From Streptomyces celluloflavus (GTDB lineage: Bacteria > Actinomycetota > Actinomycetes > Streptomycetales > Streptomycetaceae), in assembly GCA_000720995.1 (NCBI GenBank), contig JOEL01000014.1, forward strand, positions 62,001 through 126,000: DNA of 64,000 nucleotides, read 5' to 3'. Made by a program: the position numbers and the translations under genes. The notes under the pieces were generated by a model. The model saw only the letters and a program-made list of their open reading frames with translations, did not search any database and was not told the origin of the DNA. Below, in pieces: positions 60,092-64,000 of this stretch. The first letter of the stretch is position 1. Each line of letters begins with the position of its first letter.

Positions 60092-60841
60092 ATGGCCGAC
60101 AGCGTGCCGGTGCGGTGCCCGACGTGCCGCCGCGAGAACGCCTTCACCCCGCCCACCTTCCCGTGTGCGTGCGGCGCCCCGCTGACCCTGCCCGTGCTGC
60201 CCGGCGGACTGCCCGTCGAGATAGTGCACCGCACCTGGCAGGGCTCCTGGGTGGAGGTGCGCTGTGACAGCTGCGGGCGCCAGGACGACTGGCCGGCGCC
60301 CGAATCCGGCTGTGTGTGCGGGACGGTGGTCCGCATTCCCGTCCTGCCCGCACCCGTCCCGCCGCCGCCGAACTTCCCGTCCGCAGGCCCGCTGCGCACC
60401 GCGGCCGAGCCGCTGCCCGCGACCGCCCCGGGCACCGTGCCCGCCGTGGCGCGGCCCGCGTTCCGGCCGGTCACCATCCGTACCGCCCGGGACTGCGTCA
60501 CCGCCGCCGCGCAGTACCTGAAGTGGCTGGGCTACACGGATGTCGCCCGGACCCAGGAGCGGACCGCCTCCGGCGTGGACCTGCGCGGCCGCGGTGTGGT
60601 GGCGCAGGTCGATCCGACGACCCGGTCCACGGCCCTGCGCGAGATCGAGTGCGTCTGGCTCAACGGCCTCAACGACTCGGCGACAGCGGTCTTCTTCTCC
60701 CTGGCGGGCTATGCCCGGGACGCCCGCTCGCGCGCCGACGAGCTGTACATCCCACTGTTCGTCATGGACCTCACGGGCACCCCACAGCCGGTCAACGACC
60801 CGGCCGACGAGCTGATCCGGTACGGCGCGACGGGCCGGTGA
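60092..60841 (+). CDS. Zinc-ribbon protein with restriction endonuclease-like domain
   Basis: 249 residues. Two cysteine clusters at 9-29 (CPTCRRENAF..PCACG) and about 56-77 (CDSCGRQ..CVCG) look like zinc ribbons. A Pro/Ala linker covers about 85-125. The C-terminal ~115 residues resemble the Mrr/PD-(D/E)xK fold: AAQYLKWLGYTDV, SGVDLRGRGVVAQVDP, then GYARDARSRADELYIPLFVM. The usual catalytic Lys after the Q is not seen (QVDP), so the nuclease may be inactive or use a variant site. AGGAG precedes ATG 60092. No methyltransferase is adjacent. Confidence 0.7.
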   Translation: MADSVPVRCPTCRRENAFTPPTFPCACGAPLTLPVLPGGLPVEIVHRTWQGSWVEVRCDSCGRQDDWPAPESGCVCGTVVRIPVLPAPVPPPPNFPSAGPLRTAAEPLPATAPGTVPAVARPAFRPVTIRTARDCVTAAAQYLKWLGYTDVARTQERTASGVDLRGRGVVAQVDPTTRSTALREIECVWLNGLNDSATAVFFSLAGYARDARSRADELYIPLFVMDLTGTPQPVNDPADELIRYGATGR

Positions 60842-61253
60842 CACCGCCCCGGCCGCAGCCCGGGACCGGGCCGCGGCCACCGCGCGGGAGCGGTCGGAGT
60901 GCCGGTCCGGGAGCGGAGGAGGTGTCACCGACCGGCGGCGGTAGGCGAGCCACGGCGGGCGGACTCCCGGCCCCGGCGTCCGGCGGGCGGGGACTCCCAG
61001 CCTCGGCGTGCGGGGTGCCAGGCACCGTCCGCACCTGATGGGGGGGCGTTCCCCCAGCCGGGTCCGGCTGAGGGAGCAGATTGCGACACGGCATGATCAC
61101 CCCCATGAAGATCACTGTGATCGGCGCGACGGGCGCCGTCGCCCCGCAAGGGGAGCACCGCGGCGACGCCGCCCGCCACCGCCTCGACGCCCTCACCTCG
61201 CCCCACCGGACCGGTGGTCTGCGCCCGGCCTCCCCGTACGGAGACCGACTGCC
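60842..61253. other. Intergenic region with a possible gene-start relic
   Basis: ATG 61105 opens MKITVIGATGAV, the start of NmrA/atypical SDR proteins, but the similarity ends after 12 residues. Upstream, two copies of a 27-30 bp GGCGGGCGG..ACTCCC unit lie at 60957-61013. Confidence 0.35.
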
Positions 61254-61835
61254 GTGACCACCCTGATAGTTCTGGCCCACCCCGACCTCGCCGCCTCCCG
61301 TGCGAACGCGGCGCTCGCCGACGCCGCCCGCGCCGAGGCCAACGTCACCGTCCACGACCTCTACGCCGCCTACCCCGGCCTGCGGGTCGATGTCGCGCAC
61401 GAGCAGCGGCTGCTCCTCGCCCACGACCGGATCGTGTTGCAGTTCCCGTTCTACTGGTACTCCGCTCCCCCGCTGCTCAAGGCGTGGCTGGACGAGGTCC
61501 TCGCGTACCGTTTCGCCCACGGTCCGGGCGGCACCGCGCTGCGCGGCAAGGTCCTCCAGGTGGCGACGACGGCCGGGGGCGCCGAGGAGTACTACCGCCC
61601 CGACGGGTTCAACCGCTTCCCGGTACGGGATCTCCTGCGGCCGTTCGACGCGACGGCGTATGTGACGGGCATGCGGTACGCGGAGCCGTTCGTCGTCCAC
61701 CGTGCCCATCGCCTCACCGACACGGAGCTGGCCGCCGAGACCGGCCGCTACCGCTCGCTGCTGCGGCACGGCGACCCCGCGGCCGTCGAAACCCGGTCGC
61801 CGCACCCGGCGGAAACGGCGACACTGTCCGGATGA
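61254..61835 (+). CDS. NAD(P)H-dependent oxidoreductase, flavodoxin-like fold
   Basis: 193 residues of the KefF/MdaB/NQO-like group: TLIVLAHPDLAASRANAAL, IVLQFPFYWYSAPPLLKAWL, EVLAYRFAHGPGGTALRGK and TTAGGAEEYYRPDGFNRF. Probable FMN/FAD enzyme reducing quinones or nitro compounds in the cytoplasm. GTG 61254 has GGAG ten bases upstream. Its stop overlaps the GNAT start as ATGA. Confidence 0.88.
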   Translation: MTTLIVLAHPDLAASRANAALADAARAEANVTVHDLYAAYPGLRVDVAHEQRLLLAHDRIVLQFPFYWYSAPPLLKAWLDEVLAYRFAHGPGGTALRGKVLQVATTAGGAEEYYRPDGFNRFPVRDLLRPFDATAYVTGMRYAEPFVVHRAHRLTDTELAAETGRYRSLLRHGDPAAVETRSPHPAETATLSG

Positions 61836-62395
61836 TCATCCGTATCGCCACGCCCGAAGACCTGCCCGCGCTGCGTGACCTCGAACGGGCCGCCGGAGAG
61901 CCGTTCCGCGCCCTGGGAATGCCGCAGATCGCGGACGACGAGCCGCCGACGACGGCGCAACTCACGGAGTACCAGCGGGCGGGCCGGCTGCTGGTCGCCC
62001 ATGACGAGCCGGGCGAGGGCGGCGCCGAGGGCCGGCCGGCCGCCTATGTGATGTGGGAGCCGGTCGACGGCTGTACCCATATCGAGCAGGTGTCGGTGCG
62101 CCCGGACCATGCGCGGCGCGGCCTCGGCCGGGCGCTGATCGACCGGGCGGAGCGGGCCGCCGGGCCGTACCCGCTGACCCTGACCACCTTCGCCGAGGTC
62201 CCGTGGAACGCCCCGTACTACGCCCGGATCGGGTTCCGCGTCCTGGCCGATACGGAGCTGACCCCGGGGCTGCGGGCCATCCGCGCCCATGAGGCGGCGC
62301 TCGGCCTGGACCGCTGGCCCCGGGTGTGCATGCGACGGGCCGCGGCGGGGGCGGCCCCGGAGCCGGGTCCGGCGGCGCCGGAGTCCGCGCGCTGA
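61832..62395 (+). CDS. GNAT-family N-acetyltransferase
   Basis: 187 residues, single GNAT domain: IIRIATPEDLPALRDLERAA, the acetyl-CoA loop in VRPDHARRGLGRALIDRA (RxxGLG) and WNAPYYARIGFRVLAD. The acceptor is unknown. It is co-translated with the oxidoreductase. The last ~25 residues are an Ala/Pro-rich tail. Confidence 0.88.
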   Translation: MIIRIATPEDLPALRDLERAAGEPFRALGMPQIADDEPPTTAQLTEYQRAGRLLVAHDEPGEGGAEGRPAAYVMWEPVDGCTHIEQVSVRPDHARRGLGRALIDRAERAAGPYPLTLTTFAEVPWNAPYYARIGFRVLADTELTPGLRAIRAHEAALGLDRWPRVCMRRAAAGAAPEPGPAAPESAR

Positions 62396-62504
62396 GGCCG
62401 GCGTTCCCCGGTGGAACGGCTCTTCGCGGGCGCGTGCCCGGCGAGGAGCCGTTCCGCTGCTGACGAGCCGTAAGGTCCGCGGGAGGGCGCGCCATACTGT
62501 GACC

Positions 62505-62879
62505 ATGATCGACGCGAACGCCCTCCGGTCCGCCTGTCTGGACTTCAACGGCGCGACCGAGGAGTTCCCCTTCTCCCGGAACCCGGACGTGTCCACCTTC
62601 AAGGTCGGCGGCAAGATCTTCGCGCTGACCACGCTGACGGCCCGGCCGCTGACCGTGAGCCTCAAATGCGAACCGGAGCTGGCCGAGCGGCTGCGCGCGG
62701 CGCACCCGGAGGTCCGGCCCGGCTACCACCTCAACAAGCGGCACTGGAACACCGTCTCGCTCGACGGCGGGCTGCCCGACCGGCTGGTCCTCGACCTGAT
62801 CGAGGACTCCTACGACCTCATCGTCGCCGCTCTCCCGCGTACCCAGCGCCTTCTCCTCGACTGGCCGGGACAGCGCTGA
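62505..62879 (+). CDS. MmcQ/YjbR-family protein
   Basis: 124 residues with the double-wing/CyaY-like fold: NGATEEFPFSRNPDVSTFKV, LTVSLKCEPELAERLRAAHP, YHLNKRHWNTVSLDG. The family has been proposed to bind DNA, and a role here is not known. ATG 62505. Its stop codon lies inside a terminator stem. Confidence 0.87.
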   Translation: MIDANALRSACLDFNGATEEFPFSRNPDVSTFKVGGKIFALTTLTARPLTVSLKCEPELAERLRAAHPEVRPGYHLNKRHWNTVSLDGGLPDRLVLDLIEDSYDLIVAALPRTQRLLLDWPGQR

Positions 62880-62913
62880 CCGGCCCCGCCCTCAGTGGAG
62901 GGCGGGGCCGGTC
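62878..62913. terminator. Bidirectional terminator after MmcQ
   Basis: Perfect 16-bp stem GACCGGCCCCGCCCTC / GAGGGCGGGGCCGGTC with the 4-nt loop AGTG, overlapping the MmcQ stop and facing the convergent lectin gene. Confidence 0.75.
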
Positions 62914-62995
62914 GGGGCGGTGCGGTCCCGGCCGCGCGCTGCCGGGACCGTGGCGGCGGGCGCGGGCAGGGCGGCCGGGAGGGGTGGTACCCGGG

Positions 62996-63565
62996 TCAGG
63001 ACACCGGTTCCCACACGGGCAGCCAGACGTCGTTGGCGGTGCCGTGGGCGGAGCAGGAGTACTGGATCAGCGCGTTCCCCTTGCCGACGCCCCCTTCGAC
63101 GTTCAGACACTTGCCGCTGGACCTGACGACGACCTGGTATCCGATGCCCTTGGGTACGAACCGCCACTGTTCGTTGGCGCCGCTGTCGCAGGTGTACTGG
63201 ATGACCGGTGCGCCGTTCTCGCGCCCGCCGCCCCGGACGTTCAGGCACTTGCCGCTCTCCCGGGAGGCGAGCCGGTAGTAGCCGTCGGCGACCGCGGTGG
63301 CCTCCCAGCGCTCGTTCTTGCCGCCGGTCCAGGGCCACTGGACGACCGGGGTGCCGTTCTCGCTCCCGCCGCCGCGGACGTTGGCGACCTGGCCCGGGTC
63401 CGATGCCAGCCGCAGGCTCAGCCGCCCCACCGAGGCCGCGTGGGCCGCCGCGGGCCGGTCCGGCACGGGCTCGGCCGAAGCGGCCGGACCCGACAGGGCG
63501 CAGACCAGCGCCGTCCCCACGAGGGCGGTGGTCGCGGCCACCAGGTTCCGCTTGAATGCCGACAT
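62996..63565 (-). CDS. Secreted ricin B-type (RICIN) lectin domain protein
   Basis: 189 residues. Signal peptide at about 1-31, then three beta-trefoil repeats each with a GKCLNV- or NVRGG-type motif and a Q-W end: VANVRGGGSENGTPVVQWPW, SGKCLNVRGGGRENGAPVIQ, SGKCLNVEGG. No catalytic domain is attached, so it is a free-standing carbohydrate-binding protein. The third repeat ends with VWLPVWEP rather than the usual QxW. AGGAG lies six bases before ATG 63565. Confidence 0.88.
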   Translation of the reverse strand: MSAFKRNLVAATTALVGTALVCALSGPAASAEPVPDRPAAAHAASVGRLSLRLASDPGQVANVRGGGSENGTPVVQWPWTGGKNERWEATAVADGYYRLASRESGKCLNVRGGGRENGAPVIQYTCDSGANEQWRFVPKGIGYQVVVRSSGKCLNVEGGVGKGNALIQYSCSAHGTANDVWLPVWEPVS

Positions 63566-63730
63566 GGCTTCTCCTGAAAGGACTTGGCGAACTCGGCCGG
63601 AGGGTCCGGCCGAAGAGGAGCATGGCGAAGGCGGCACGGCCAAGGGGGAAATGAACGCGGAAACAATCCTTTCGTGTGATATTCCCGGGAAATGTAGATC
63701 GGTCGGCGTGGAAGGCGCCCCGCCCCGTGG

Positions 63731-64000
63731 TCAGGCGCCGGCCGGCGCGGGCGGCACCGCGTCCCGGGCCCCGGCCCCGCCCCGCTCCTTCGCCAGCCGC
63801 TCGCGCAGTTCGACCTTGCGGACCTTGCCGCTGACCGTCATCGGGAAGGAGTCGAGGATCTCCAGATGGCGCGGCACCTTGAAGTGGGCGAGCCGGGAGC
63901 GGCAGTACTCGGCCAACTCCTCCTGGGTCAGCCGCACTTGGGGATCACGGAGGATGACGCAGGCGGCGATCTCCTCGCCGTACTTCGGGTCCGGGACGCC
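63731..64000 (-). CDS. AMP-binding acyl-CoA synthetase, partial (C-terminal part)
   Basis: The last ~89 residues of an adenylate-forming enzyme running off the right edge: DPKYGEEIAACVILRD, LAHFKVPRHLEILDSFPMTV and the A10 motif SGKVRKVELRE with the catalytic lysine. The full enzyme would activate a fatty or aromatic acid as acyl-AMP and then acyl-CoA. The substrate cannot be read from this part. Confidence 0.88.
   Translation of the reverse strand, partial: GVPDPKYGEEIAACVILRDPQVRLTQEELAEYCRSRLAHFKVPRHLEILDSFPMTVSGKVRKVELRERLAKERGGAGARDAVPPAPAGA

Overview
The window reads as chromosomal DNA of a Streptomyces-type actinomycete. It is very GC-rich, with strong G/C preference at third codon positions, frequent GTG starts, many start/stop overlaps of the ATGA kind, and abundant regulators and secreted enzymes with cleavable or lipoprotein signals. 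No rRNA, tRNA, CRISPR array or intact insertion sequence was recognised.

Layout. (1) 1-5.3 kb: an MBL-fold hydrolase divergent from a TetR regulator, an AraC regulator divergent from a UbiD-type decarboxylase, and a TauE/SafE exporter. (2) 5.4-14.1 kb: small exported or membrane proteins, then a minus-strand sugar-uptake cluster of GntR regulator, two tandem paralogous sugar-binding lipoproteins, permease, single-domain ATPase and ROK-family sugar kinase. (3) 14.3-22.7 kb: an SDR/Atu4866 pair with an XRE regulator, a 21-bp minisatellite, a KDPG-type aldolase, a guanyl-specific RNase, an XRE-cupin regulator with a DUF6126 membrane protein, and a secreted GH84 glycosidase. (4) 22.9-31.9 kb: a decayed island. 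The two halves of one GNAT acetyltransferase family lie at its ends. Inside are a frameshifted phage terminase, fragments of a DHDPS-family enzyme, proline racemase, ornithine cyclodeaminase-like protein, Xaa-Pro aminopeptidase and thymidylate kinase, and intact LysR, secreted M9 collagenase, NUDIX and MazG-like genes. (5) 32-36 kb: a lipoprotein, a nucleotidyltransferase, a phosphotransferase and a TenA-like protein. (6) 36.3-48.2 kb: a phosphatase-GrpB fusion, allantoinase, an IclR regulator (AllR-like), a MobA-like nucleotidyltransferase, malate synthase, a YfcC transporter and an M20 peptidase. (7) 48.3-51.5 kb: a broken FAD monooxygenase with its TetR regulator, a GNAT and a GH46 chitosanase. 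(8) 51.6-59.6 kb: the purine/urate block of purine permease, 8-oxoguanine deaminase, urate oxidase, HIU hydrolase, OHCU decarboxylase, an HTH regulator, hydroxypyruvate isomerase and tartronate semialdehyde reductase. (9) 59.6-64 kb: a zinc-ribbon/Mrr-like protein, a flavodoxin-fold oxidoreductase with GNAT, an MmcQ protein, a ricin-type lectin and the end of an acyl-CoA ligase.

How it fits together. The two blocks at 37.8-44.6 and 51.6-59.6 kb cover much of oxidative purine breakdown: uptake, deamination, urate to allantoin, allantoin ring opening, and glyoxylate disposal by malate synthase or the tartronate semialdehyde branch. Shared inverted repeats support co-regulation: TTCAACA-N3-TGTTGAA before allantoinase and a close match before the urate operon, and TTCC-N7-GGAA before malate synthase and hydroxypyruvate isomerase. 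Allantoicase, ureidoglycolate-processing enzymes, xanthine dehydrogenase and glyoxylate carboligase are not in the window. The island at 23-32 kb looks like the wreck of a collagen/(hydroxy)proline utilisation locus in which the collagenase survives and the catabolic genes are broken.
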